Shown here piece by piece: positions 8,437-16,392 of a stretch of 64,000 nucleotides of DNA (its first letter is position 1; the number at the start of each line of letters is the position of its first letter). A model generated the notes under the pieces. The model did not search any database and was not told where the DNA came from. It saw nothing but the letters and a program-made list of their open reading frames with translations. This stretch comes from Coprobacter tertius. GTDB lineage: Bacteria > Bacteroidota > Bacteroidia > Bacteroidales > Coprobacteraceae. A program made the position numbers and the translations under genes. Location: positions 1 to 64,000 of the forward strand of contig NZ_JANDHW010000008.1 of assembly GCF_024330105.1 (NCBI RefSeq). Direction: 5' to 3'.

Positions 8437-10012
8437 TAGAATATTGGAACTGTATCGGTATCGCGAACCGGAAAGCAAAATAATTGACGCTTTCAGAGAG
8501 ATTGCAGTTGATAACAGAGATAAAACTTATGGAAATCGCACTCCACTTCATCTCGCCTGTGAATTTGCTGATGATAGAGCTGTCCGCATACTCCTCGAAC
8601 GTGGCGCAGATTTCAATGCCAAGAACAATGAAGGAAACACTCCGCTGTGCATTCTCGGAATGTGCCGGTATGAATTTGCTGATGAGGAAAAGATAGGCGA
8701 GGCTGCCAAACTACTGCTTGCAGCCGGAGCCAGTGTTCCCCGTTCGGCAGAAAAAACAACGGCTCTGATAGAGGCTGTCAGAAACAGACACTTCAGCATG
8801 GCTGAAGTGATCGTGGATTCCGGTTCGAAGATTGACTCTACAGATATGAATGGAGAAAATGTTCTGCATTTGACCGGAAGGATAGCGGGAGACATATCCT
8901 CTGAAATATGCAGAACCGAAGAATATATAGCCTACGTGACAGATGGTAAGTATCCTCAAAAAAAGATAGATGAGACTCAAAAAAAACTCATCATATTACA
9001 AAAACAGGAAGAATCTATTTTTAAACTGGCAAAGAAACTGCTGGAAAGCGCATCAATAGATCCGGAGGATAAATCCGATACCGGAAAAACCGCTCTTGAT
9101 CTTGCCATAGAAGGAGGCTATGCAACGAAAGTCGGCTCCCTACTTTCCGGAAATGATCCTGAAAAAAATGAACTGTACGCCCAAGCAGGTGGTATGGATA
9201 TCTTTCAGGCACTGTTCTATAAAAACAGAACAGCACTGGACGCACTACTACGTTTGGGAGTAGAATTACAGACCTCCTGCGAACATGAGAATATGTCCCA
9301 CTTATTCGGAAGAATATCTCCGTTATCCTGCGCCCTTGCAAGCTCCAATTTCGAAGCAGCAGAGATGATTCTCAATGCCGGAGCTGATCCTGACTATCGT
9401 ATGCCCGATGAGCGAACAGCTTTTGCTGTATGGGTAGGAAATAATAAGTCGTCAGGAAATGAAGAGCAGTATCTACGTATCCTGGAACTAATGACGCAAT
9501 GTGGCTGGAATCATGAACTTTCCGTTGATAAGGCAGGAAATACCGCACTTTCATTTGCGTGCAGTTACGTCAGTGGCGGACCGGGAAAAGCTGCCATTCA
9601 ATATCTTCTAAAAAACGGAGCGGAAACAAATATTGTTAATTTATGCGGACAGACACCTCTGATGATTTTGTACGGTGGACGCTATTGGGATGGCTATATT
9701 CCGATCCTGCCGACCCTGCCACGCTCTTATCCATACGGGCTGAAACATTGCGGTAGTGACGAGGCAGAGATCCTTGAAATACTGCTTGAAGCTGGAGCTG
9801 ATTCGTCCGGGAAAGACAACTGGGGCAACACCCTGCTGCATTACATAGCGGCAGGATGTAATGAAACAGAATCAAAAAAAGCAACAGAGATTCTGCTTGA
9901 CTTCGTTCTTCCTGATGTCGATGCCGTGAACAATGAAGGCCTTACAGCCATAGATATAGCGACGGCTAAAAACAATGAAGCATTAGTGAAATTCCTATTG
10001 AAAAACTTATAA
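8423..10012 (+). CDS. Ankyrin-repeat protein 1
   Basis: This 529-residue protein is built almost entirely of ankyrin repeats and has no signal peptide. Clear repeats include NRTPLHLACEFADDRAVRIL with LLERGADFNAKNNEGNTPL (about 34-75), LLAAGASV, MAEVIVDSGSKIDSTDMNG, KTALDLAIEGGYATKVGSLL, AAEMILNAGADPDYRMPDE, NTALSFACSYVSGG, LLKNGAETNIVNLCGQTPL and EILLEAGADSSGKDNWGNTL. About residues 160-200 form a helical, lysine-rich break between repeats. Ankyrin arrays bind proteins; no enzymatic domain is visible. The start overlaps the TPR-like gene, and the next ankyrin gene begins 7 bp after the stop. Confidence 0.85.
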   Translation: MVTCDRILELYRYREPESKIIDAFREIAVDNRDKTYGNRTPLHLACEFADDRAVRILLERGADFNAKNNEGNTPLCILGMCRYEFADEEKIGEAAKLLLAAGASVPRSAEKTTALIEAVRNRHFSMAEVIVDSGSKIDSTDMNGENVLHLTGRIAGDISSEICRTEEYIAYVTDGKYPQKKIDETQKKLIILQKQEESIFKLAKKLLESASIDPEDKSDTGKTALDLAIEGGYATKVGSLLSGNDPEKNELYAQAGGMDIFQALFYKNRTALDALLRLGVELQTSCEHENMSHLFGRISPLSCALASSNFEAAEMILNAGADPDYRMPDERTAFAVWVGNNKSSGNEEQYLRILELMTQCGWNHELSVDKAGNTALSFACSYVSGGPGKAAIQYLLKNGAETNIVNLCGQTPLMILYGGRYWDGYIPILPTLPRSYPYGLKHCGSDEAEILEILLEAGADSSGKDNWGNTLLHYIAAGCNETESKKATEILLDFVLPDVDAVNNEGLTAIDIATAKNNEALVKFLLKNL

Positions 10013-10019
10013 AAAGCAT

Positions 10020-10994
10020 ATGGACAACAATCTGACATTTCTCAATGCCTGCCGTAACGGACAGAAAAGCATTATCGGAATATTTCTGAAAAAAGGAGGG
10101 ATTGACGTGAACAAGCGTGATGCAGAAGGTAATACTCCGTTGCATTATGCCTGCCTCAAAGGTTTTAGAGATATCGTTAATCTCCTCCTTGACAGCAATG
10201 CCGACATTTCGGTTATAAACAACGTTTCAGAAACCCCGTTACATGCAGCCGCCAAGAATGGCAACAAGGAGATTATCGGAAAACTCGTTCAATATGGAGC
10301 AGACCCGAATGCTACAGATAATGAAGGGCGTTCACCGCTAATCCGCCTCCTCGACAACAGGCGAACCGATGCGGCTTTATTTCTGATAGACCAAGGCGCA
10401 GACACGGAACTTACAGACAGTTCTGGGCACAAAGCGATAGACTACGCCACCGCACATGGATTGAGAGAGGTTGTCACTCGTCTTTCTGTGGAAGGCATTA
10501 GTGACTCACAGGGCAATACGCCTCTCCACCAGGCTGTATATAACGGACAGGGTGAAATTATCCGCACCTTGCTTGCCACTACAGCCGGCATGCTGGATAC
10601 AACGAATGATGACGGAGAAACCCCTCTGATTATAGCCTGTATGAAAGGAAATCTCATGGTTGCTAAACTACTGATAGATGCAGGTGCAGATGTGGATAAA
10701 GCCCTTTTAAACGGAACCAGACCACTACACTTTGCCGCATGGTCGGGCAATAAGTTCATCGGTCAGGCTCTGATGAAAGCCGGAGCACAAATCGATGCTC
10801 AAAATGAAAAAGGAGAGACTCCTCTCATTCTTGCTGCAAAAGAAGGTAATAATGAATTTGTCGGGGTACTTGTAGAACATCTTACTAACGTGAATCTGGC
10901 GGATAACTTCCAGCATACGGCTTTATATTATGCCAGTGAACGCGGCTATAACGAAATTGTAGAAATCCTGTTAATGGCAGGAGCCGAAGGATAG
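10020..10994 (+). CDS. Ankyrin-repeat protein 2
   Basis: This 324-residue protein consists of about nine consecutive ankyrin repeats with strong consensus (GNTPLHYACLKGFRDIVNLL, ETPLHAAAKNGNKEIIGKLV, GNTPLHQAVYNGQGEIIRTL, ETPLIIACMKGNLMVAKLL, TRPLHFAAWSGNKFIGQALM). There is no signal peptide or extra domain. It is more regular than its upstream neighbour, 7 bp away, with which it forms a tandem pair. A protein-binding role in a complex with the neighbouring gene products is inferred. Confidence 0.88.
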   Translation: MDNNLTFLNACRNGQKSIIGIFLKKGGIDVNKRDAEGNTPLHYACLKGFRDIVNLLLDSNADISVINNVSETPLHAAAKNGNKEIIGKLVQYGADPNATDNEGRSPLIRLLDNRRTDAALFLIDQGADTELTDSSGHKAIDYATAHGLREVVTRLSVEGISDSQGNTPLHQAVYNGQGEIIRTLLATTAGMLDTTNDDGETPLIIACMKGNLMVAKLLIDAGADVDKALLNGTRPLHFAAWSGNKFIGQALMKAGAQIDAQNEKGETPLILAAKEGNNEFVGVLVEHLTNVNLADNFQHTALYYASERGYNEIVEILLMAGAEG

Positions 10995-11030
10995 CTTATA
11001 AACATTTAATATTATTAATACTTCAATTAT

Positions 11031-12014
11031 ATGTCAAAACAAAAAGAAACACCTCAAAATCTCGAGGAAATGGTAAAAACCGCACAAGAAGCTGCAGTAA
11101 AAGAAGCAATAGAACAAGCACAGGCAATATACGGAAGCATTCCGGGACTACAAATGCCGGATATGGGAAATATGCAGGAACAAATTATGGCTCAAATGAA
11201 AACCGATGTTTCCAATATCGATGAAATACAGGCACAACAAGCGGCAATTATGAAAGCCGCAGGAATTGACATAGAGACTATAGCAAGCCAGTCAATGGAA
11301 TATGCCCATCAGGTGGCACAGGATCTTAATAATATGAATGAATTTGATGAAGAGTGGACAATCAACAGATCCAACGAGGGAAAACTGAACAAAGAACAAC
11401 TCCGTTTGCTGGCTTTTGGAGCACCTCTGTTAGTATATAATGATGAAAAAATAGACACCATCGACTGCGAAAGCGACAGTGACACTATTAAATACATACT
11501 CAAAGAATGGTGGGATGTGACAGACCATAAAAGTACGGCGGAAATTGTAAAATGGTTGCTCGAGGAAGGAGTTCATGCCGAAGCAGACAACGTATTAGCG
11601 GACATTCATAAACGGGGAGTGGAAAATATACCTGCAGAGGAACGCTATGATGAAGAAAACAAAATGGGAGATGCGTGCCTGATCGTAGAAAGCATATTAA
11701 AGAACGGCTGGTGTCCTGTCGGGAAATTACCTCAGAGCACCGTTGCATGGGATCTGGTACGTGCCGTGAATTTAGGCCGTTGGGCATACCTTTGTGATTA
11801 TATCAATGAAGATGAAATGTGGCAGGTGATGCAGATAACAGCAGATACCGCTCAAAAATATTTTTCGTCATGGGAAGAATACGGTCGGAGTTTCGTGATA
11901 GGACGAGGCATATGGCACGGTGAACCACAAGACTGTGAATCAGCTCATGAAATAGTTACACTATTGCTGGAGAATGAAGAATCACCCTGGAAACTGGTGA
12001 ATTGGGAAAAATAA
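11031..12014 (+). CDS. DUF1266-domain protein
   Basis: This 327-residue protein has a helical, Gln/Met-rich N-terminal region (about 10-100; NLEEMVKTAQEAAVKEAIEQ) and a C-terminal DUF1266-like domain (about 125-320). The latter is recognised from LNKEQLRLLAFGAPLL, IVKWLLEEGVHAEADNVL, TVAWDLVRAVNLGRWAYL, YINEDEMWQVM and FSSWEEYGRSFVIGRGIWHG, which carry the conserved W-D-R / SW-E / GR-W pattern of that family. The domain's biochemical role is unknown. It lies 36 bp after ankyrin gene 2 and 24 bp before the next gene, so it belongs to the same transcription unit. Confidence 0.75.
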   Translation: MSKQKETPQNLEEMVKTAQEAAVKEAIEQAQAIYGSIPGLQMPDMGNMQEQIMAQMKTDVSNIDEIQAQQAAIMKAAGIDIETIASQSMEYAHQVAQDLNNMNEFDEEWTINRSNEGKLNKEQLRLLAFGAPLLVYNDEKIDTIDCESDSDTIKYILKEWWDVTDHKSTAEIVKWLLEEGVHAEADNVLADIHKRGVENIPAEERYDEENKMGDACLIVESILKNGWCPVGKLPQSTVAWDLVRAVNLGRWAYLCDYINEDEMWQVMQITADTAQKYFSSWEEYGRSFVIGRGIWHGEPQDCESAHEIVTLLLENEESPWKLVNWEK

Positions 12015-12038
12015 TATCAACATTAAAAAATTGAAAGT

Positions 12039-12773
12039 ATGAAGCTATTTACAAATCCAGTATCTGACTGGGAAAACCAAATGACAGAAGAAGAGATCAA
12101 GCAACTGGAAACACAAGGTTGCGATGTAACTGAACTGCGGGCTAAGCGGGCTGAACAACAAAAGATAGAAGAAAAAGCCAAACAAGAATGGGAAGAAACA
12201 CGGGCTGCGTTCCAGAATCCCATAGCTCTCGATAAACTGGATTCTTACACCCGGATCCCCAGAAGTATGGATACTCCGTTTTTCAAAGCGACAGCCGGCA
12301 GTCCCCCTTGGTTATTCAAAGATCGTTGGCAAAAGAAATATACGGAAGCACCACTCATATATGCTGCCGTGGTACAAGCTAACACAGCCTTATGGCTCCC
12401 CGGCAACAACGAGCATTATCCGGCGGTATTTGTTTTCGCTCTTGATGAAAAGCATATACGTAACAGCGAATGGCTGAAAAAAACCGCAGAAACAATCTAT
12501 GAACTGCAAGACGCAGACCGTTTACCCGATGATTGTCGTAAGCTGATAGAAACATTGCGTGATGAATCCAGTGCTTTCTGTTTTCGTATCGGAAGTAGCG
12601 TTTGTGGTGATGCCGATGCATGGTGTGCCACTTATGAATTCGATAAACAAAGCGATCTACCCCGCAAGGCGTTGCCTTCCGACAGGATAGTGCCTTTCTT
12701 GCTTAAATCGGCTCCAGTAGAAAACCAGTTTGTAGACTTCAAACTGATTCCTTCTGAATTTTATATCGGATAA
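12039..12773 (+). CDS. Uncharacterised island protein
   Basis: This 244-residue soluble protein is not one I recognise. An N-terminal acidic coiled-coil-like segment (about 14-55; TEEEIKQLETQGCDVTELRA) precedes a globular part containing PWLFKDRWQKKYTEAPLIYA, VVQANTALWLPG and ALDEKHIRNSEWLKKTAE. There is no signal peptide or membrane helix. It closes the tight gene run that began at 7246 and is followed by about 350 bp without a plausible plus-strand gene. It probably acts with the DUF1266 protein. Confidence 0.65.
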   Translation: MKLFTNPVSDWENQMTEEEIKQLETQGCDVTELRAKRAEQQKIEEKAKQEWEETRAAFQNPIALDKLDSYTRIPRSMDTPFFKATAGSPPWLFKDRWQKKYTEAPLIYAAVVQANTALWLPGNNEHYPAVFVFALDEKHIRNSEWLKKTAETIYELQDADRLPDDCRKLIETLRDESSAFCFRIGSSVCGDADAWCATYEFDKQSDLPRKALPSDRIVPFLLKSAPVENQFVDFKLIPSEFYIG

Positions 12774-13120
12774 TCCAAGACGTGTCACATAATGTAAGAA
12801 AAAGGCGAAAGAATCGTTTATGAGCGCAACATCCAAATAGTCCTCAAATAGATATTTATAAACAGAGAAAGATTTTTATCAACTCTCCTCTTTTGCCTTA
12901 TGTACATAAGATAGGTTGTGACAAATATCGCCTACGTTAAGGAGCCCCACACTGAATTTGGCCCCCATAGCCACCGCCTTGCCGTTGTGTTCTACCGGCG
13001 AGGCGGTGCAAAAATTTAAAACAACCAGCTTCCTCAAAAAGCGGCCGGTAATGAAAGTTATAAATAATAATTAATCACCTTCACATAAATATAATTTCGT
13101 GAGGATAAATATTAAAAAAA
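12774..13120. other. Intergenic stretch with an anomalous GC-rich patch
   Basis: Most of this stretch is AT-rich, but about 12940-13015 is visibly GC-rich (AGCCACCGCCTTGCCG, CTACCGGCGAGGCGG) and unlike its surroundings. On the minus strand a frame is open for 63 codons (13070..12879) across the patch. It reads FCTASPVEHNGKAVAMGAKF and then SVGLLNVGDICHNLSYVHKA, with no ATG before the internal Met at 12968. I have an uncertain impression that this string recurs in Bacteroidales genomes. It may be a fragment of a repeated element or a conserved non-coding sequence, not a gene. Confidence 0.5.
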
Positions 13121-13675
13121 ATGGAAACTAACAAAAATCAATTTCCATCTTATCTGGGAGAATTTTATGCAGCAAACCCTGCTAAGTTTAAACATGTAGA
13201 CGAGAAACTAAAGTCGAAATTGTTCTATGCGATAGCCATCACTTCAATAGCCGTCATAGTGTTTCCCGATTTAATTCCTATATCTGATTTTTGGGTACGT
13301 ACAGGGGGGATTATAGTAATGATAGTCTTTGCTTTCAAAGGATATATGTGTAGTTCTGACATGGTAAATATTAACAGTGGCGGCAAAATAGAAAAACTGG
13401 GATTGAAAAAATTTATGTGCAGTAAAGACGAAGCAGAACCTATTGTCGATGCTTTTATCAATAAGGACTTCGCATATTTGGCAGATCTGCAGAGTGCAGA
13501 CAGTGCTCCTATACAAATACATTTTGAGGAAGATGTAAAAGGGCAAGAGATTTATTGCCTGCTTACCACATTCGACTCCAATTCCCAATTTGTGGGTCTG
13601 GCAGATGTGATTACCCTATCGGGAAGCGAATTTAATAAATTTGAGAACATAATCAGAACGATGTGCAAAAAGTAA
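13121..13675 (+). CDS. Uncharacterised membrane protein
   Basis: This 184-residue protein has two adjacent membrane helices (about 33-52, LFYAIAITSIAVIVFPDLI; about 58-75, WVRTGGIIVMIVFAFKGYM). A soluble C-terminal domain of about 110 residues follows, with KKFMCSKDEAEPIVDAFINK and QIHFEEDVKGQEIYCLLTTF segments. No family is recognised. A two-helix hairpin plus a cytoplasmic domain would fit a membrane-associated accessory factor. It is followed 32 bp later by another small membrane protein and then a lipoprotein. Confidence 0.7.
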   Translation: METNKNQFPSYLGEFYAANPAKFKHVDEKLKSKLFYAIAITSIAVIVFPDLIPISDFWVRTGGIIVMIVFAFKGYMCSSDMVNINSGGKIEKLGLKKFMCSKDEAEPIVDAFINKDFAYLADLQSADSAPIQIHFEEDVKGQEIYCLLTTFDSNSQFVGLADVITLSGSEFNKFENIIRTMCKK

Positions 13676-13707
13676 TATAAAACAGCTATTAAAATATATT
13701 TAGTATA

Positions 13708-13968
13708 ATGGAAAAAGAACCGGATTTTTTCACTGATATTACCTCCACAAATGGAGGTTTAATAATTATCGCACTGGGCGTTTTACTTCTTATCGGGGCC
13801 ATTCGCCGATGGGAGTGGGTTTTCGATATGACAGGACAACGCAACAAGGGATTTAATTTTCTACTTTTTCTATACGACCTGTTTGGCGATAAAGGATTGA
13901 GAATAGGAATGATAATTACATCGATCATTTTTATTCTTGGCGGGATTGGAATGATGGTATTTATGTAA
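13708..13968 (+). CDS. Small membrane protein
   Basis: This 86-residue protein has two hydrophobic helices (about 14-30, GGLIIIALGVLLLIGAI; about 66-84, GMIITSIIFILGGIGMMVFM) joined by a basic/aromatic loop (RRWEWVFDMTGQRNKGFNF). No family is recognised. The neighbours 32 bp upstream and 27 bp downstream suggest a three-gene unit (13121-14633). Confidence 0.65.
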   Translation: MEKEPDFFTDITSTNGGLIIIALGVLLLIGAIRRWEWVFDMTGQRNKGFNFLLFLYDLFGDKGLRIGMIITSIIFILGGIGMMVFM

Positions 13969-13994
13969 GCAATAGTAATCAAATTTAAGAAAAG

Positions 13995-14633
13995 ATGAAA
14001 CGAATAAAACAAAAGAAAAATATGAATATTCTCCCTCTACCACTACTCACTCTGTTATTATTCTTACTGGCCGGTTGCGGAAGCACATCCGGAACAATGG
14101 ATACAGAAGAGTCACTGAACATTATTTCCAACTATATCGCTCGTATAGACACCTCGCAATACAAACCCTATGAGTTGCATTGGTATGATGACGATGGTAG
14201 TAATCATCTTTCTATGGTCAGTCTAAGTTTAATAGGGAGAAACGATACATGCTATGAATATACGGTACACCGCAGTTACGGTTCGCCCGAACCACAAATC
14301 AAGCCGAATTCGCCTCGTACCATTCACAAATTTACATTCGACAATGCCCGGCGAATCAATTTCAACACCGAGCGACCCTTTATACTCTCTAACATCGAGA
14401 AAATGAAGAAACAGATCCCCGAAGGAAACGAGTTCCAATCCGTCAGTTATTATGCCATCATCTGTCGTCCTGGTGCCAAGCTTTATCACTCTATTATTCT
14501 TAATCTCGACGGCAAAGGTGTCCGTACCCGCCGCATTTCCCGCCGTTCACCTTTGAAAGTGGACTACCGGAAAATGCACGGCATCATGAAAGAGGGAAAA
14601 GAACTGGATATAAAGATTGATAAAGTTAAATAA
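13995..14633 (+). CDS. Uncharacterised lipoprotein, island paralogue B
   Basis: This 212-residue predicted lipoprotein has a basic N-terminus, a hydrophobic helix and the lipobox LLAGC (Cys about 29). The mature part shares element order with the lipoprotein at 7246 (an ELHW... acidic turn, a YEYTVHRSYG strand, a proline-containing PRTIHKFTF segment, and a SVSYYAII strand). It ends in a basic tail. A start at the internal Met at about 14022 would also keep the lipobox. It is the last cargo gene before the right flank repeat. Its role is unknown. Confidence 0.75.
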   Translation: MKRIKQKKNMNILPLPLLTLLLFLLAGCGSTSGTMDTEESLNIISNYIARIDTSQYKPYELHWYDDDGSNHLSMVSLSLIGRNDTCYEYTVHRSYGSPEPQIKPNSPRTIHKFTFDNARRINFNTERPFILSNIEKMKKQIPEGNEFQSVSYYAIICRPGAKLYHSIILNLDGKGVRTRRISRRSPLKVDYRKMHGIMKEGKELDIKIDKVK

Positions 14634-14821
14634 GATAACCATAATTGAAAATAAGAAAAATATAGAAAACAACAAAAGAAGCAGAATCAGCCAGATAAAT
14701 GATCTAAAAAAAACGATATAGACAATATAATCAGCGAAGAATGCGATACCCATGCAAACTTGCTATTTAGCATTCGAACTAGTGTAAAGAAGGTAAAATC
14801 GAGTGTGCAATTGCAGCAATA

Positions 14822-14975
14822 CACCACATCAAAAGACTGAAAATAAAATAATCCCGATAATCACTAATTATCGGGATTATTTTTATTTCACCTATCTTTT
14901 AAAACGTTTCAGAACATCTCTTCCAAACTTATTCATGGGAATAAAACGAATGGCGAAAAAGTCTCACCAATATCG
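14822..14975 (+). repeat. Right flank repeat of the island (attR-like)
   Basis: Positions 14822-14836 repeat 6087-6101 exactly (CACCACATCAAAAGA), and sequence to about 14975 is a diverged copy of the left flank, with the hairpin in the same place. Only the last 5 nt of tRNA-Phe are retained, so any copied tRNA tail is minimal. The 12-bp inverted repeat of the left flank has decayed here. Homology outside the core on both sides suggests tandem insertion of related elements, not a single clean integration. Confidence 0.55.
14847..14885 (+). terminator. Hairpin terminator in the right flank repeat
   Basis: A perfect 15-bp stem (14847-14861 with 14867-14881) has a 5-nt loop and is followed by a T-rich tail. 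It occupies the same place as the tRNA-Phe terminator in the left flank. Confidence 0.75.
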
Positions 14976-15047
14976 CAAATAATAAATAAGCCTAAACAAA
15001 GAATACAACCATTATTTATGGGAATATCCTCTGTTTATTCTTATTTT

Positions 15048-15965
15048 TCACTTAGCAACAACAGGGATACATATATCTATTATCCATTTCTTTTCGGGAT
15101 GTTCTTCGCTATTGTTCTGATACACCTCAAAAGGCAATCCACAACATTGGCAACCATGTTTTTCAACCAACATATACATACATTGCCAAGCCGTCTGAAA
15201 TTCATCCCAAGATATTTCAAACCGTCCTACCGCATACTTCCCGCTTTGCAAGGTATAAGCACTAATTTCACCATTTGTTTTTATAGGTTCTTTTACAATC
15301 AGGCAAGCATCAGAAATCAGTTTTTCTTCTTCGGTTACATGAGGATTATCATGATAAATGGCTGCCATTTTAAAATCCGGAGAAGCAACCAAACCTCTGG
15401 GATATGCCCATTTCATTAGTTTTTCAAATGCCTGTTGCATATTGGTATAGGCTCCATAATGGCGGCAATACACTACATGTGTAGCTTCTAAATGTTTAAT
15501 TTCGAAATTACAATTCATACTTTTATCTCCTATTTTTAGTATTTTACGCTGACAAAAATAGTGAGAGTATGTACGCTGAGAAGGATTGATTTTGTGTTCT
15601 AATTGACGATTCTTGCTGTATTCCTGTCTTATTTTGCGTCGATAATCTTCGGCTGTCACTCCAAAATGTCTCCTAAAATTGCGACAAAATACATTCACCG
15701 AATTAAATCCGACTTCAAAAGCTATATTCATAATGGGTTTCAACGGATCACATCCCAAATCGATCGCAGCAAGCTCAAGTCTTCTTCGCATCACGTATTT
15801 GGCTAACGATTCGCCCATCATCGAAGAAAATATTCTATGAAAATGATACGAAGATAAACTGGTTAACCGTGCCAATGTCTGTACATCTAATTTTTTGTCT
15901 ATATTGGCATCAATATAGTCGATAACAATATTAACTTGTTTGGTATATCTATCAAAATCTTGCAT
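15048..15965 (-). CDS. AraC-family regulator with GyrI-like effector domain
   Basis: This 305-residue transcriptional regulator is taken from the ATG at 15965; a GTG lies one codon earlier. The N-terminal third is an AraC/XylS double helix-turn-helix (about 8-108; LARLTSLSSYHFHRIFSSMM, and IAFEVGFNSVNVFCRNFRRH with FGVTAEDYRR). It is joined by a linker to a C-terminal GyrI-like domain (about 150-305) of the SOUL/BacR type, which binds small, often hydrophobic or cationic, molecules. Relatives such as Rob and BmrR control multidrug and stress genes. The target is unknown. The nearest divergent gene is the nitronate monooxygenase-like gene, 427 bp away, with dyad symmetry in between. Confidence 0.92.
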   Translation of the reverse strand: MQDFDRYTKQVNIVIDYIDANIDKKLDVQTLARLTSLSSYHFHRIFSSMMGESLAKYVMRRRLELAAIDLGCDPLKPIMNIAFEVGFNSVNVFCRNFRRHFGVTAEDYRRKIRQEYSKNRQLEHKINPSQRTYSHYFCQRKILKIGDKSMNCNFEIKHLEATHVVYCRHYGAYTNMQQAFEKLMKWAYPRGLVASPDFKMAAIYHDNPHVTEEEKLISDACLIVKEPIKTNGEISAYTLQSGKYAVGRFEISWDEFQTAWQCMYMLVEKHGCQCCGLPFEVYQNNSEEHPEKKWIIDICIPVVAK

Positions 15966-15984
15966 CACGCATCAATAATTTTTT

Positions 15985-15992
15985 CAAAGTTA
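15985..15992 (-). promoter_or_regulatory. Candidate -7 box of the AraC/GyrI gene
   Basis: The minus strand reads TAACTTTG, matching TAnnTTTG, 20 nt before the ATG. No matching -33 box was found. Confidence 0.35.
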
Positions 15993-16216
15993 ATTATTCT
16001 TCAGAATCTACCATTATCTTACATATACTCATACAAAATACTTATACAAATAATAAAAAATCATACATTAATTTTAAGTATATCTTTTTCTCGACACAAC
16101 GCAAATAACTATATATCAGCATACTAAATATTAATCTGGCACCTTTTTATTCAAAATCTAAAAGTTTTTAACCGGATAAAATGGGCCGATTATGAAAAAC
16201 TTCCGAATTAATTGCT

Positions 16217-16392
16217 TACCTTTGTCACCTGAACAATTAAATTTGTATTGAATCCTTCTTAGCAATGTTTTGCTCCGCTTTTGTTTTGCGGACCTTCCCA
16301 TCGTCAAAATCGACATCAAAATCAATTTCTTTGTTTGCTAAACCCGTCGCGAAATGTGTATCACAATTTTCGTGACACATTTTAAAATTATA
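16217..16392 (+). promoter_or_regulatory. Candidate promoter and structured leader of the nitronate monooxygenase-like gene
   Basis: TACCTTTG at 16217-16224 is a -7-like box that would give a leader of about 165 nt. The leader can form two adjoining small hairpins (16261-16265 with 16270-16274; 16274-16278 with 16288-16292). A larger dyad at 16352-16382 pairs AAATGTGT..CAC with GTGACACATTT. The last resembles an operator (TGTG...CACA halves) and lies about 10 nt before the chosen ATG. No TTTG -33 box is seen. No known riboswitch was recognised. Confidence 0.35.

Larger units (their letters stand above)
14634..15047. other. Gene-free end of the island
   Basis: About 410 bp with no plausible gene. 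It contains AT-rich decayed sequence (14634-14820), the right flank repeat (14822-14975) with its hairpin, and a short AT-rich tail up to the stop of the minus-strand AraC regulator. Confidence 0.6.

Noticed and set aside
8423-10994. Type VI secretion or polymorphic toxin effector
   Set aside because: Only ankyrin repeats are visible; no PAAR, VgrG, Rhs, LXG or nuclease domain was found, so no effector call is made.
16354-16392. Upstream ATG extending the nitronate monooxygenase-like protein by 13 codons
   Set aside because: The extension is not family-like and is encoded entirely by an operator-like dyad; the Met at 16393 starts the domain.
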